Shown here in pieces: positions 16,612 to 25,389 of a DNA stretch of 64,000 nt. The stretch is from an uncultured Bacteroidia bacterium (GTDB taxonomy: Bacteria > Bacteroidota > Bacteroidia > Bacteroidales > F082): assembly GCA_902770835.1 (NCBI GenBank), contig CACXUM010000015.1, positions 1 to 64,000 on the forward strand. Direction: 5' to 3'. Position 1 is the first letter of the stretch. Each line of letters opens with the position of its first letter. Below the pieces are notes generated by a model. The model was given only the letters and a program-made list of their open reading frames with translations. It had not been told where the DNA came from and ran no database searches. Both the position numbers and the translations under genes were made by a program.

Positions 16612-17406
16612 ATGGCCATGATTGCCCTCAAACGACCCTTGCTGCGCATCCTCATGTTCACGCTTTTGGGAGCGTGCCCTTTTTTATTGTCCGCACAAAA
16701 CATTGACATCCAAAGTGATGACGACAAACCCATTGAAGAAAGGTTGGTCTACACCCGCCAAAACACTTTCAAAGTGGCCATCCATTCTCAAGGGTTCGGG
16801 ATAGGATTCAACATCGGGAAAATCAAGACCATCAACCGGACAACGAACTGGGTTGCCGAAGCTGTTTCGCTACATTCGCCCAAGGAAATCAAGACCATAA
16901 CCATCTCGCAATACAACACGCGCCCCTTCGTTTACGGCAAACAGAACTATGCGTATGTGTTGCGTTTCGGCTATGGCGAAAGTCGACGCATTTTCGGCAA
17001 GCCTTATTGGGGGGGCATCGAAACGCGCTGGACCTACGAATTTGGCGCATCGTTGGCTTTGCTCAAGCCCTATTATTACTATGTGGTCACCTACCAACCC
17101 ACTTCTTCGGGCGGATACATCGAGAGAATCGACGAGCAGACCTTCCAGTCAGACATCGACATCCTCGGCAGAGCACCGTTCATCACAGGCCTTTCCGAAA
17201 CCAAGTTTTCTCCCGGCGCACACGCCTCGCTGGGACTCAGTTTCGAGGTCGGCAAGTCGCGAACACGGGTGCAGTCCATCAATCTTGACGTGAAAGCCGA
17301 GTATTTTCCCTTGGGAGTTGCCATCATGGCTGCGGAACGAAACAAATGGTTCTATCTCACTTTCATGCTGTCGTACAACTGGGGGTCGAGGTTCAATAAA
17401 TATTGA
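16612..17406 (+). CDS. Outer-membrane beta-barrel protein, function unknown
   Basis: A 264-residue protein starting MAMIALKRPLLRIL; an alternative ATG is two codons downstream. The signal peptide ends near LLSAQ, and the mature protein begins NIDIQSDDD. The rest alternates polar and aromatic residues typical of a beta-barrel (GIGFNIGKIK, YAYVLRFGYGESRRIF, FYLTFMLSYNWGSRFNKY) and ends in an aromatic C-terminal strand. A GGGAGG Shine-Dalgarno-like run lies just before the start. No substrate can be predicted. The upstream open frame overlapping the small lipoprotein gene is not considered coding. Confidence 0.75.
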   Translation: MAMIALKRPLLRILMFTLLGACPFLLSAQNIDIQSDDDKPIEERLVYTRQNTFKVAIHSQGFGIGFNIGKIKTINRTTNWVAEAVSLHSPKEIKTITISQYNTRPFVYGKQNYAYVLRFGYGESRRIFGKPYWGGIETRWTYEFGASLALLKPYYYYVVTYQPTSSGGYIERIDEQTFQSDIDILGRAPFITGLSETKFSPGAHASLGLSFEVGKSRTRVQSINLDVKAEYFPLGVAIMAAERNKWFYLTFMLSYNWGSRFNKY

Positions 17407-17474
17407 TTTTGAGTCGCTTATATCAGATGGCACGAGTCAAGCGAAATTTTTCCGAAAAAAATCCCTTTTTTTTC

Positions 17475-17503
17475 TTGCAGCATTTAAAAAAAGCGTATTT
17501 TTG
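17475..17503 (+). promoter_or_regulatory. Promoter (TTG ... TATTTTTG) facing the tRNA-Gln remnant
   Basis: A TTG at 17475-17477 is followed after 18 bp by TATTTTTG at 17496-17503. It lies ~14 bp before the tRNA-like sequence, where the promoter of a tRNA gene would be expected. It looks intact although the tRNA is not. Confidence 0.55.
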
Positions 17504-17516
17504 CAGCCGATTTTGA

Positions 17517-17575
17517 TGCCCAATGGTGTAATGGCAGCACAACTGACTCTGGATCAGTTAGTCTATCCGTTCGGC
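17517..17575 (+). pseudogene. 5' part of a tRNA-Gln(CTG)-like gene, 3' end lost
   Basis: The sequence has a 5' acceptor strand (TGCCCAA), a Gln-type D arm (TGGTGTAATGGCAGCAC) and an anticodon arm (stem ACTGA/TCAGT at 17542-17558) with anticodon CTG at 17549-17551. After that the T-arm is not recognisable: 'CCGTTCGG' is there, but the arms do not pair. The 3' acceptor strand TTGGGCA is absent downstream. I read it as a truncated tRNA gene whose 3' quarter has been replaced. The remaining sequence runs into the 3' end of udk. A highly degenerate working tRNA cannot be excluded without folding. Confidence 0.55.
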
Positions 17576-17600
17576 TTTCTTGTTTTCTGTTGGTTTTCAG

Positions 17601-18209
17601 TCACTTCCCCAAATGCATCCGGATCCGCGAGGCCAAAATATCCACCACCACGGGGCTTGACCCGCGTGGCAAGATGATGTCGGCAGTGCGTTTGGTTGGC
17701 TCGATGAACTGTTGGTGCATGGGTTTCACAAAGGTTTGGTAGTGGCGCAGCACATCCTCCCAAGTGCGCCCACGCTCGGCGATGTCGCGGCGGATGATGC
17801 GCATCAATCGCTCGTCACCGTCGGTATCGACAAACACCTTGATATCCATGCGCTTGCGCAGTTCTTCTTGGGTCAAAACCATGATGCCTTCCACGATGAT
17901 TACCTCGGTGGGATGCACATAAATCACTTCCTGCGAGCGGGCGCAAGTGACATAAGTGTAAATCGGCATGGGGATGGTTTCGCCCTTCTTGAGGCGGTCA
18001 AGATGGTCGATGAGCAGGTCCCACTCGATGGCATCGGGGTGGTCGAAGTTGATTTGCTTCTTCTCCTCGGGCGACTTGTCGCCGTTGTCGAAGTAATACG
18101 CATCTTGCGAAATGACTGATACTGAATTGTCTGGCAATTGTCTAACCAGTTCCTTTACGACGGTGGTTTTTCCGGAACCCGAGCCGCCAGCAATACCGAT
18201 GACTAACAT
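17601..18209 (-). CDS. udk: Uridine kinase
   Basis: A 202-residue enzyme that phosphorylates uridine and cytidine in pyrimidine salvage. It starts with the P-loop MLVIGIAGGSGSGKTT, then has SQDAYYFDNGDK, FDHPDAIEWDLL (nucleoside site), IVEGIMVL and RRDIAERGRTW, all typical of the family. Length is typical (~205-210). It is divergent from the FMN-binding lipoprotein gene. Its 3' end lies against a broken tRNA gene read from the opposite strand. Confidence 0.96.
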   Translation of the reverse strand: MLVIGIAGGSGSGKTTVVKELVRQLPDNSVSVISQDAYYFDNGDKSPEEKKQINFDHPDAIEWDLLIDHLDRLKKGETIPMPIYTYVTCARSQEVIYVHPTEVIIVEGIMVLTQEELRKRMDIKVFVDTDGDERLMRIIRRDIAERGRTWEDVLRHYQTFVKPMHQQFIEPTKRTADIILPRGSSPVVVDILASRIRMHLGK

Positions 18210-18247
18210 AATCTGAAGGTTATTGGGTTTATCGAATTAAGATGGCA

Positions 18248-18307
18248 CAAAGGTAGTCAAAAGTTGGAAGTGGGAAGCCGAAAAGTGGAAAGTTTTTCCT
18301 AATTTTG
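18248..18307. promoter_or_regulatory. Divergent -7 elements (udk / FMN-binding lipoprotein)
   Basis: TACCTTTG on the minus strand (18248-18255) precedes udk by about 40 nt. TAATTTTG on the plus strand (18300-18307) precedes the lipoprotein start by 22 nt. Confidence 0.55.
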
Positions 18308-18329
18308 CGGCAAAATTCAAGTCAAGACA

Positions 18330-18881
18330 ATGAAAGACCTTAGAAATCTTGTTGGCGGTTTGCTGATTGCTGGCGCGATGACCTTTGCCAGTTGTGGCCC
18401 CATTCCTGTCAAGTTACCCGAAATCCCGCTCTCCGAAGTGAAACCCTATTTCGCTGAAGCCGCTGAAGTTCAGCCCATTGATACTGCATTTTACGAAGTG
18501 AAAGACGCTTCGGGTCATGTATTGGGCACGGTATTGTACTCCTCGCCGTTTTCCGATGCGGTGAAGGGTTTCAACGGTCCCACACCTTTATTAATTGCCC
18601 TCGATGCCAATGGTCGCGTCAAGGATGTGGTTTTGCTGGAACATCAGGAAACGCCCCGGTTCGCGCAACGTGTGGAGAGTGGCGGCCTTTTCGAGGCATG
18701 GGACGGACTGACCGTGGACGAAGCCCTGAGCAAGGAAGTGGATGCCGTGAGCGGTGCCACCTATACTTCTGAGGGCGTGAAACATAGCCTATCTGTGCGT
18801 CTTGAGACTTACCAACGGCAACTTGCAAAAGACCGTAGTGCCGAAAAGCAGAACTTTTGGCAAAAGCTGCTTGGCAAATAA
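18330..18881 (+). CDS. FMN-binding-domain lipoprotein (RnfG/NqrC-like)
   Basis: A 183-residue protein with a lipoprotein signal ending FASC (Cys22), then an FMN-binding domain. The flavinylation motif DAVSGATYTS (Thr144 as the expected FMN acceptor) is intact; in this family ApbE attaches FMN covalently there. It resembles RnfG/NqrC subunits and NosR-like domains but lies alone, with no rnf or nqr genes nearby. It is therefore probably an exported flavoprotein acting in extracytoplasmic electron transfer. Partner unknown. Confidence 0.85.
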   Translation: MKDLRNLVGGLLIAGAMTFASCGPIPVKLPEIPLSEVKPYFAEAAEVQPIDTAFYEVKDASGHVLGTVLYSSPFSDAVKGFNGPTPLLIALDANGRVKDVVLLEHQETPRFAQRVESGGLFEAWDGLTVDEALSKEVDAVSGATYTSEGVKHSLSVRLETYQRQLAKDRSAEKQNFWQKLLGK

Positions 18882-18887
18882 GCGATA

Positions 18888-19607
18888 TTAATCCTCTAAA
18901 TCGTCATTTTCGGACAAGGTGTTTTTTTTGGTCATCGTTGTTGCACCTTCAAGAACAATGACGATTTCTCCTTTTATTTCCTTTTTCGAGAAATGCTCCA
19001 TCACCTTGGCCAAAGTGCCTCGGGCGTTTTCCTCATGGATTTTCGTCAATTCCCTTGATACACAAACTTTTCGGTCTGTGCCGCAAACCTCAGCCAATTG
19101 TTCCAAGGTCTTCAGCAGGCGGAATGGCGACTCGTAAAGGATGGTCGTGTAAGGATAATCAGCCACTTCTCTCAACTTGGTTTGGCGGCCTTTCTTATGG
19201 GGCAAAAAACCCTCGAAAATGAATTTCTCGGCAGGCAAACCCGAATTGACCAAAGCTGGGACGAAAGCTGTAGGACCGGGCAGACATTCCACCTCGATAT
19301 TGCGCTTAACGCACTCGCGCACAAGCAGAAAACCTGGGTCGGAGATGGCAGGTGTTCCAGCATCAGTGACCAAAGCCAAGGTTTCGCCAGCCTCGATACG
19401 GCCGGCGATGCGTTCCACCACGAGATGCTCGTTGCGGATGTGGAAAGCCGTCATGGGCTTGCTGATTTCGAGATATTTAAGCAAATTGCCCGAAGTGCGT
19501 GTGTCCTCAGCGAGGATGCCATCCACCTCCTTCAAGACGCGGATGGCACGCAGGGTGATGTCCTCCAAATTGCCGATTGGCGTAGGTACAAGGTAGAGTT
19601 TCGACAT
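18888..19607 (-). CDS. rsmI: 16S rRNA 2'-O-methyltransferase RsmI
   Basis: A 239-residue enzyme that methylates C1402 of 16S rRNA on the ribose, using SAM. It has the tetrapyrrole-methylase fold: LYLVPTPIGNLEDITLRA, AEDTRTSGNLL, LVTDAGTPAISDPG and an LPGPTAFVPALV stretch. It is slightly shorter at the C-terminus than E. coli RsmI (286), as is common in Bacteroidota. It lies 5 bp downstream of the acidic protein gene at 19613 on the same strand. Confidence 0.95.
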   Translation of the reverse strand: MSKLYLVPTPIGNLEDITLRAIRVLKEVDGILAEDTRTSGNLLKYLEISKPMTAFHIRNEHLVVERIAGRIEAGETLALVTDAGTPAISDPGFLLVRECVKRNIEVECLPGPTAFVPALVNSGLPAEKFIFEGFLPHKKGRQTKLREVADYPYTTILYESPFRLLKTLEQLAEVCGTDRKVCVSRELTKIHEENARGTLAKVMEHFSKKEIKGEIVIVLEGATTMTKKNTLSENDDLED

Positions 19608-19612
19608 GGCCG

Positions 19613-21058
19613 TCAGGATTCAAACTTGCGCGAAACCAAGTCCTTGAGTTTCTTATAGGCCTCGTTGCTGCTGTTCCACAGCAGTTCAATCTTCAACTCG
19701 TTCAGGTAAATCATTGCACCGTTCAGGGTTTTCAGGTCGTTGAGGTTCTCGATGGACTTGTTGTACTTTTCCATGCTTCCGCCAAACAATTCGTTGACAA
19801 ACAGGAATTTGTCGTTGATTCCTATGACTGACTTCAGGTCGCGGACGTGGTTTTGCTGCAACTTGTCGGCCAGCGAATGACCCTCTTGCATCATCTTCTC
19901 GCCCAAGGTTTCTGGTGTCGACAACTCAAACTCGGTATCGTCTTGACTGAAGAAATCAATCATAGTTTCAGAGGTCTGTCGTTCCTTTTCAAGTTCTTGA
20001 TCCACAAAGGTTTCAACTTCCATTTTTGGCATTTCCAAGGGATTGTCCTTTATCAAGTCGTCACCATGAACAAGGTCGCGCTCTGGAATCTCCTCCTCTG
20101 GAATCTCTTCCATGAAATGAATCACCTTTCCGTCTTTTTCCACGGTTTCAAACCGCACTTCACCTTTGTCTTCAGCAGGTTCAACCATCTCAGCAACAGG
20201 CTCTTCCACATCCACCTGTTCTTCAACTTTCTCTTCTTGTTCGGGAACATTCTCGAAATGGAAGAAGAAGCCGTACTCGTCGCCCAATGGCAGTTCTGAT
20301 GGCTTTTCGTCTGGCGTTACTTCCTTGTTTTCAACCGTTTGCGTAAAATCTTCAATAGGTGTTTCCTCAGCGTATTCCTCGGTAACTTCCTCGATCGTTT
20401 CCTGGACAGTTTCCGTTGGAACTTCCTCAACCGTTTCCATGGTAGGTGTTTCCACGGTAAGTTCTGTTGTAACTTCCTCAATTGTTTCTTCGACAGTTTC
20501 CGTTGAAACTTCCTCCATCCTTTCTTCGGTAGGTGTTTCCTCGACAGGTTCAAATGCAATTTCCTCAATCGTTTCCTCAGCCGGTTTCTCTGTAATTTCC
20601 TCGATTGTTTCTTCGAAAGGCTCCATTGGAACTTCTGCAACTGTTTCCTCAACTTCTCCAATAGTTTCTTCAGCGGGGGCTTCTGTCACCTCAATTGGGG
20701 TTTCCTCCTGCGGCATCCCGAAAAGTTCTTCGGTAGTGATTTCCTCTTGCGCTTCTGTCGGCGATTCCTCTGCGGGAGCAGCCTCTGGAGTGGCTTCATC
20801 CTCCTGCATCATGCCGCCAAAAATCCCCGAAAGGGCATCGGCATCGAAAGGAAGGTCGTCATTGTCGGGTTCCTCGCCCAAATTGATGGCGCAAAGTTGG
20901 TCATAAAGGGTGTGTGTGCGGTTCATCAACACATCCAAATCGAGCAGTTCGAGAGGTTTTTCGTTCCTCAGAAGATAGTTGACTTGTTGGTATAACAAAC
21001 TGATTTCGTGCTTGATGGAAATCAATTTTTCTTTTTGGTTCTCAAATTTGTCGTTCAT
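19613..21058 (-). CDS. Glu-rich, low-complexity protein with conserved C-terminal region
   Basis: A 481-residue protein with no signal peptide. Residues ~1-60 form a helical N-terminus (KHEISLLYQQVNYLLRNEKP). Residues ~80-340 are an acidic, repetitive stretch built from variants of 'VEETIEEV' and 'PTEERMEEV'. The C-terminal ~100 residues (from HSLADKLQQNHVRDLKSVIG to the end) are well ordered and look like the conserved part. Proteins with this conserved tail and an acidic middle recur in Bacteroidota with no known role. The repeat makes the gene prone to length change. It is upstream of rsmI and divergent from tdk. Confidence 0.75.
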   Translation of the reverse strand: MNDKFENQKEKLISIKHEISLLYQQVNYLLRNEKPLELLDLDVLMNRTHTLYDQLCAINLGEEPDNDDLPFDADALSGIFGGMMQEDEATPEAAPAEESPTEAQEEITTEELFGMPQEETPIEVTEAPAEETIGEVEETVAEVPMEPFEETIEEITEKPAEETIEEIAFEPVEETPTEERMEEVSTETVEETIEEVTTELTVETPTMETVEEVPTETVQETIEEVTEEYAEETPIEDFTQTVENKEVTPDEKPSELPLGDEYGFFFHFENVPEQEEKVEEQVDVEEPVAEMVEPAEDKGEVRFETVEKDGKVIHFMEEIPEEEIPERDLVHGDDLIKDNPLEMPKMEVETFVDQELEKERQTSETMIDFFSQDDTEFELSTPETLGEKMMQEGHSLADKLQQNHVRDLKSVIGINDKFLFVNELFGGSMEKYNKSIENLNDLKTLNGAMIYLNELKIELLWNSSNEAYKKLKDLVSRKFES

Positions 21059-21126
21059 ATAGGATTTATCTTTATTTTTGCTCGCAATGAGGGGGCTAAA
21101 TTACAAATAATCTAAAAACGCTTGAC

Positions 21127-21726
21127 ATGTTTCTCGAAAAAGATTCGCACAACAAGTCGCAAGGATGGATTGAGGTCATTTGCGGTTCCATGTTTTCGGG
21201 CAAGACCGAAGAACTGATTCGTCGGCTGAAACGCGCCAAAATTGCTAAACTGAAGGTGGAAATCTTCAAGCCGGGCGTTGATACGCGCTACAGCGAGGAG
21301 GACGTGGTGTCGCACAACGCGACAGCTTTGCACTCCATCCCCGTGGAGAGCGCGAGCGAGATTTTGTTCTATGCCAACGACGTGGATGTTGTGGGCATAG
21401 ATGAGGCGCAATTCCTTGACGATGAGTTGCCTAACGTGTGCCAGCAACTGGCCAACCAAGGTGTGCGCGTCATCATTGCGGGCTTGGACATGGACTTTAT
21501 GGGCAATCCTTTCGGCCCCATGCCTAAACTCATGGCCATTGCCGAGGACGTTACCAAGGTACATGCCATCTGCGTGCGTTGCGGTGGCCAAGCTCAATAT
21601 TCACACCGCACCATCGCTGGCGACAAACTGGTTGTGCTCGGAGAAACAGAGAGTTACGAGCCGCTATGCAGGGCATGTTATTTGAAGGCAAGGAAGGAGC
21701 GAGAGGAAAAAATGGAGGTAGAATGA
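21127..21726 (+). CDS. tdk: Thymidine kinase
   Basis: A 199-residue type II (TK1-like) thymidine kinase of pyrimidine salvage. It has the P-loop [15 protein letters not shown], the catalytic/Walker B segment [12 protein letters not shown], and the lasso region [12 protein letters not shown]. The structural zinc ligands are in [13 protein letters not shown] and CRACYLKAR. All motifs are intact. Confidence 0.97.
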   Translation: MFLEKDSHNKSQGWIEVICGSMFSGKTEELIRRLKRAKIAKLKVEIFKPGVDTRYSEEDVVSHNATALHSIPVESASEILFYANDVDVVGIDEAQFLDDELPNVCQQLANQGVRVIIAGLDMDFMGNPFGPMPKLMAIAEDVTKVHAICVRCGGQAQYSHRTIAGDKLVVLGETESYEPLCRACYLKARKEREEKMEVE

Positions 21727-21767
21727 AAGATGTGTTGTTGTAATAATGAAAAAGCCCCAAAAAATGT

Positions 21768-21775
21768 TAATTTTG
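21768..21775 (+). promoter_or_regulatory. -7 promoter element (TAATTTTG) of the full-length ATPase-nuclease gene
   Basis: TAATTTTG lies 23 bp before the ATG. It sits in a ~40-bp stretch nearly the same as that before the paralogue at 1355. Confidence 0.6.
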
Positions 21776-21798
21776 CAAGCGAAAACAATTGAATCGCC

Positions 21799-23382
21799 AT
21801 GCTACCCATGAGACTCTACACCGCCGGCATCGCCGATTTTGAAAGCGTCAGACAAGACGGGCGCATCTATGTGGACAAGACCGACCTTGTCTACAAACTG
21901 ACAAAAGAATCGAAATTCGTCTTCCTCAGCCGCCCGCGCAGGTTCGGCAAGAGCTTGCTTTGCAGCACCTTGAAGTATTACTTCGAGGGACGGAAGGACT
22001 TGTTCGAGGGTTTGTCCATCGCCGAGTTGGAAAAGGACTGGAAACAATATCCCGTGTTGCATTTCGACATGAGCGCGTGCAAGAACAAATACGAAATCGG
22101 ACAAATCATTGAGGAACTGCACAGCCAACTGAACTATCACGAAAGGAAATACAAGAGGCAGAAATCAGAAGGCTCGCCCGGCACAAGGTTCAAGGAACTC
22201 ATCCAAGGCCTACATGAAGACATGGGTCTGAAGACCGTGGTCATTTTGGACGAATACGATGCACCCTTGTTGGATTATCTGCACAAACCCGAAGAGTTGG
22301 AGCAGGTGCGCCGCATCATGCAGGAGTTCTACCAGATGGTGAAAGTGTGCGACAAGGACGAGCAGTTCGTGTTCATCACGGGCATCACCAAGTTCTCACA
22401 GCTCAGCATCTTCTCCACCCTGAACAACCTCCGCAATATCTCCATGATGCCACAATACTCTGCACTCTGCGGCATCACTACTGAAGAGCTGTTGAATATC
22501 TTCGACCAAGACATACAAATGCTTGCCGACGAATACCATCGCGCAAAAGAGGAAATGATAGGCATACTGAAACTGCAATACGACGGCTATCATTTCGGGA
22601 AGAGTTCGCCCGACATATACAACCCCTTCAGTTTGATGTACGCCTTTATGAACCGTGACGTGGACAACTATTGGTTCGGCAGCGGAACACCCACCTTCCT
22701 TTTCGAGACGATGAAACGTTTCGACACGAACTTGCTGGAACTGGAGCAACTTCAGGTTCCCTCCACCCAGTTCGACGTGCCCACCGAGGGCATGACCTCG
22801 GCTCTGCCCTTGCTCTATCAGGCGGGCTACCTCACCATCAAGGGCTACGACTTCTTGAGCAACAAATACACCCTCGACTTCCCCAATGCCGAGGTGAAGG
22901 TTGGTTTCATGGAAAACTTCATGGCACGCATGATGAACCTCGGCAACACCGATTCACGGGGATTTGCTGGCGATTTTTATGCCTGCCTATACCGTCACGA
23001 CATCGAAGGTGCCTTGAAAGCCATGCAATCGTTCTTCGCTTCGATTCCCTATTTGGAATTTGGCGCGAAGGAATTGGACGACATCGCCAGGTACGAGGCC
23101 TACTACGAGGTGCTGACATACGTGGTCTTCTCCATGATTAATTGCCGCACGTTCACGCAGGTGAAGGTGGCGCGGGGCCGCACCGACCTCGTAGTGTTCA
23201 TGCGCGACGCAGTCTATGTGATAGAGCTGAAGATGCGCGGCACGGCGCAAGAGGCTCTCGACCAGATCAACTCGAAGGACTACTCCATCCCCTACGAGGC
23301 CGAGGGCAAGCCTGTTATTAAAATAGGTATCGCTTTCTCGCAAGAGACCAAGACCCTTTCCGACTGGAAGATTGAACGATGA
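21799..23382 (+). CDS. AAA-ATPase-like / PD-(D/E)XK nuclease-type fusion protein
   Basis: A 527-residue protein with the full AAA-ATPase_like architecture. The Walker A-like RPRRFGKSLL and Walker B VVILDEYDAPLLD are N-terminal, with ITGITKFSQLSIFS (sensor-like) next. A C-terminal PD-(D/E)XK-type domain has its D-x(n)-ExK core in RTDLVVFMRDAVYVIELKMR. The family is abundant in Bacteroidales and of unknown function; such genes vary in number between strains and may be mobile or defence-linked. It is closely related to the truncated gene at the left edge. Its start and promoter are conserved with that copy. No repeat array is seen beside it, in contrast to the DUF4143-type genes further right. 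Confidence 0.88.
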   Translation: MLPMRLYTAGIADFESVRQDGRIYVDKTDLVYKLTKESKFVFLSRPRRFGKSLLCSTLKYYFEGRKDLFEGLSIAELEKDWKQYPVLHFDMSACKNKYEIGQIIEELHSQLNYHERKYKRQKSEGSPGTRFKELIQGLHEDMGLKTVVILDEYDAPLLDYLHKPEELEQVRRIMQEFYQMVKVCDKDEQFVFITGITKFSQLSIFSTLNNLRNISMMPQYSALCGITTEELLNIFDQDIQMLADEYHRAKEEMIGILKLQYDGYHFGKSSPDIYNPFSLMYAFMNRDVDNYWFGSGTPTFLFETMKRFDTNLLELEQLQVPSTQFDVPTEGMTSALPLLYQAGYLTIKGYDFLSNKYTLDFPNAEVKVGFMENFMARMMNLGNTDSRGFAGDFYACLYRHDIEGALKAMQSFFASIPYLEFGAKELDDIARYEAYYEVLTYVVFSMINCRTFTQVKVARGRTDLVVFMRDAVYVIELKMRGTAQEALDQINSKDYSIPYEAEGKPVIKIGIAFSQETKTLSDWKIER

Positions 23383-23391
23383 TTCCCCTTA

Positions 23392-23952
23392 TTATATTAT
23401 AGGTGTGTTTTCATTGGGGATTTTTTCAGATTTTCCATCCTCTTTCTCAGGCAGCACCTCCTTGGCATAATCCCTCACCAAGTCGAAGCCGCGATAGACA
23501 TAAGGCACCGTTTCCTCAATGTATGGATAAAGTTTAGACTGCTCGCGCACTTCGTGCTTCAATATGCCGATGAGTTGGAAATTGTTGAGTACCAAGAGCA
23601 AAATGCTGCACAACAGCACACCTTTGGCCACGCCAAAGACAAAACCGCACAATTTGTTGAAAAAAGACAGATTCATGGCCTTGATGATGTTGGTCATTGC
23701 CCTACCGATAAGGTTGACGACTATCACCAAGAGGATGAATGTCAGTACAAAAGCAATGGTATTCAGATATTTCGGATTGATTTCCATCACCTCTTGCAGG
23801 TGCGCCGCCGTGAAGTCGGAGAAGTGCATGGCACCGTAAATGCCCACACCAAAAGCCAACAGCGTGACCACCTCGATAATCAGGCCCTTGCGGTAGCCTT
23901 TGAAACCGAAGAGGAAGAGGACGATGGCTATGATGATGTCTAAGTAGTTCAT
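23392..23952 (-). CDS. CvpA-family membrane protein
   Basis: A 186-residue protein with four predicted membrane segments (about 5-25, 29-48, 64-86 and 103-124) and a charged C-terminal tail. It has the CvpA/Pfam-type start MNYLDIIIAIVLFLFGFKGYRKG. In E. coli CvpA is needed for colicin V production and purF-linked expression. In Bacteroidota its role is not established. Its 5' leader is a run of AT-rich short repeats. It is convergent with the ATPase gene. Confidence 0.9.
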   Translation of the reverse strand: MNYLDIIIAIVLFLFGFKGYRKGLIIEVVTLLAFGVGIYGAMHFSDFTAAHLQEVMEINPKYLNTIAFVLTFILLVIVVNLIGRAMTNIIKAMNLSFFNKLCGFVFGVAKGVLLCSILLLVLNNFQLIGILKHEVREQSKLYPYIEETVPYVYRGFDLVRDYAKEVLPEKEDGKSEKIPNENTPII

Positions 23953-23954
23953 TT

Positions 23955-24020
23955 TTAAGTTAAAAGTTGAGAGTTTAGAGTTTAGAGTTGTTTTTAGTTT
24001 AGAGTTTTAAGATTTGAGTT
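23955..24020. repeat. AT-rich tandem short repeats in the cvpA leader
   Basis: The unit TTTAGAGTT recurs several times with variation (AGTTTAGAGTTTAGAGTTG, then TAGTTTAGAGTTTTAAG). It lies between the M64 peptidase 3' end and cvpA and holds no gene. Confidence 0.6.
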
Positions 24021-24059
24021 GTAGGGCTGTCACATTGGGGCAGCCGCACTGGTTTATAG

Positions 24060-25328
24060 TTATTTTGAATAATACAGTATCATCCGTTCGATGGCGCGTT
24101 GGCAGACGGGGCAGAAATCGTGGCCGTTGAAGGTCTTCATCAGGCAGTCCATGTGGGGGCTGTAAACGCCTTCGGCCTCGTAGCCGCCACCTTCGAAGAC
24201 GCCTATTGTCTGTTCGTATTTCTTCTCGCGGGGCGTTGGCACGGGCGTTTTCTTGTCCATCATGTCCTTCCACTTTATGTCAAAGTTGACGAGGGTGGTC
24301 AGGTTGGGCTCCCAAGGCTCAAGATCGTTATTGTACATGTCGCCGTAAGTGTCGTCGTTGTAATATTCATCGGCCAGACCCGCAAACCCATGCCCGAACT
24401 CGTGGATGATGACATCACTTGAGAATCCGTTGCTGCTCGCGCTGGAGCAATAGAAGTTGTAAATGCCGCCACCGCCGTATTTCTCGGTGTTGACGAGGAT
24501 ATAAATCTGGTCGTAAGGCACTTGTCCGGCAAGGTCGCGGATGTCGCGGTTGTCTGTGCTCATGCAATAGCGTTCTGAGTCGAAGGTCCAGAAACTGAAG
24601 CGCATGGCCGTGTTTTTGTAAATCTTGTCGCCCGGCATGGTGCAGCCCGATTCCTCGGAAGGCACCATCACACCACGCACGTTGAAACTCTCGCGATAGC
24701 GGTCGTAAGGCTCGTAATTGAACAAACTTTTCACGAAGAAGTCGCAATCCTTGATGAACTTGCCCATCTCGGCCTGCGTGTAGCCTTCGGGAAGTATCAC
24801 AATGTCAACGGCTTTAGTGATGTCCCTGTTGCCAATCCATGCCGCGTAGACGGGCAGGTTGAGGTTGTCATAGTTGCGGATGAAATAGTCATCGGGGTTG
24901 ACGGTAAGGCGCATCCCCTCAACGAGTTCGCCCTCCCAAGTCTTTCGGAACAAGGCAATGTCTATCTTCACTTTCGGGAATGGCACGATGACCGATTCCT
25001 CAAAGGTCTTGGTGACTTGCTTGGCCTCGTCAGTGGTCTGCCATTCGCCGTAGAGGTTTTGGTAGCCCTTGGAAAACAATAACTTGTCTGTTCCCGCCTC
25101 AAACACCTTGACGATATAATTGCCAAACTCCAACGTGTCAATGAGGTTGGTTTTTGAGCCACTCCAATACGGCTCATGGATTAACTCTTTGAGGGAGAAT
25201 GAAGTAACGGTGCTGTTACCCGTCAGGCAATAGTCGACGCGGAGGGAAGATTCGGTGAAATACTGGTCGAATTGCGCCCAAGCCATGCAAGGCAGCAGGG
25301 CGAGCCCAAGTAAAAAGGTCTTTTTCAT
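24060..25328 (-). CDS. IgA-type metallopeptidase M64
   Basis: A 422-residue secreted protease with a signal peptide ending near MAWAQ. The M64 zinc motif is H309-E310-F-G-H313 followed by GLADEYY (third ligand region at D320). In the family this peptidase cleaves human IgA and other glycoproteins (first described in Clostridium ramosum); most Bacteroidales homologues have not been tested. All zinc-binding residues are present. It is likely periplasmic or exported; no T9SS domain is seen at its end. It is divergent from the oppDF-type gene. Confidence 0.93.
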   Translation of the reverse strand: MKKTFLLGLALLPCMAWAQFDQYFTESSLRVDYCLTGNSTVTSFSLKELIHEPYWSGSKTNLIDTLEFGNYIVKVFEAGTDKLLFSKGYQNLYGEWQTTDEAKQVTKTFEESVIVPFPKVKIDIALFRKTWEGELVEGMRLTVNPDDYFIRNYDNLNLPVYAAWIGNRDITKAVDIVILPEGYTQAEMGKFIKDCDFFVKSLFNYEPYDRYRESFNVRGVMVPSEESGCTMPGDKIYKNTAMRFSFWTFDSERYCMSTDNRDIRDLAGQVPYDQIYILVNTEKYGGGGIYNFYCSSASSNGFSSDVIIHEFGHGFAGLADEYYNDDTYGDMYNNDLEPWEPNLTTLVNFDIKWKDMMDKKTPVPTPREKKYEQTIGVFEGGGYEAEGVYSPHMDCLMKTFNGHDFCPVCQRAIERMILYYSK

Positions 25329-25344
25329 AACGCGAAATTTTCCA

Positions 25345-25373
25345 CAAAAGTAGACAAAAATTCAATACTTTTG
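25345..25373. promoter_or_regulatory. Divergent -7 elements (M64 peptidase / oligopeptide ABC ATPase)
   Basis: TACTTTTG on the minus strand (25345-25352) precedes the M64 gene. TACTTTTG on the plus strand (25366-25373) precedes the ABC gene by 16 nt. The two promoters are 13 bp apart. Confidence 0.6.
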
Positions 25374-25389
25374 CAACAAATTAGCAACG

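Noticed and set aside
18330-18881. Part of an Rnf or Nqr complex
   Set aside because: The FMN-binding lipoprotein has no other rnf/nqr genes near it.
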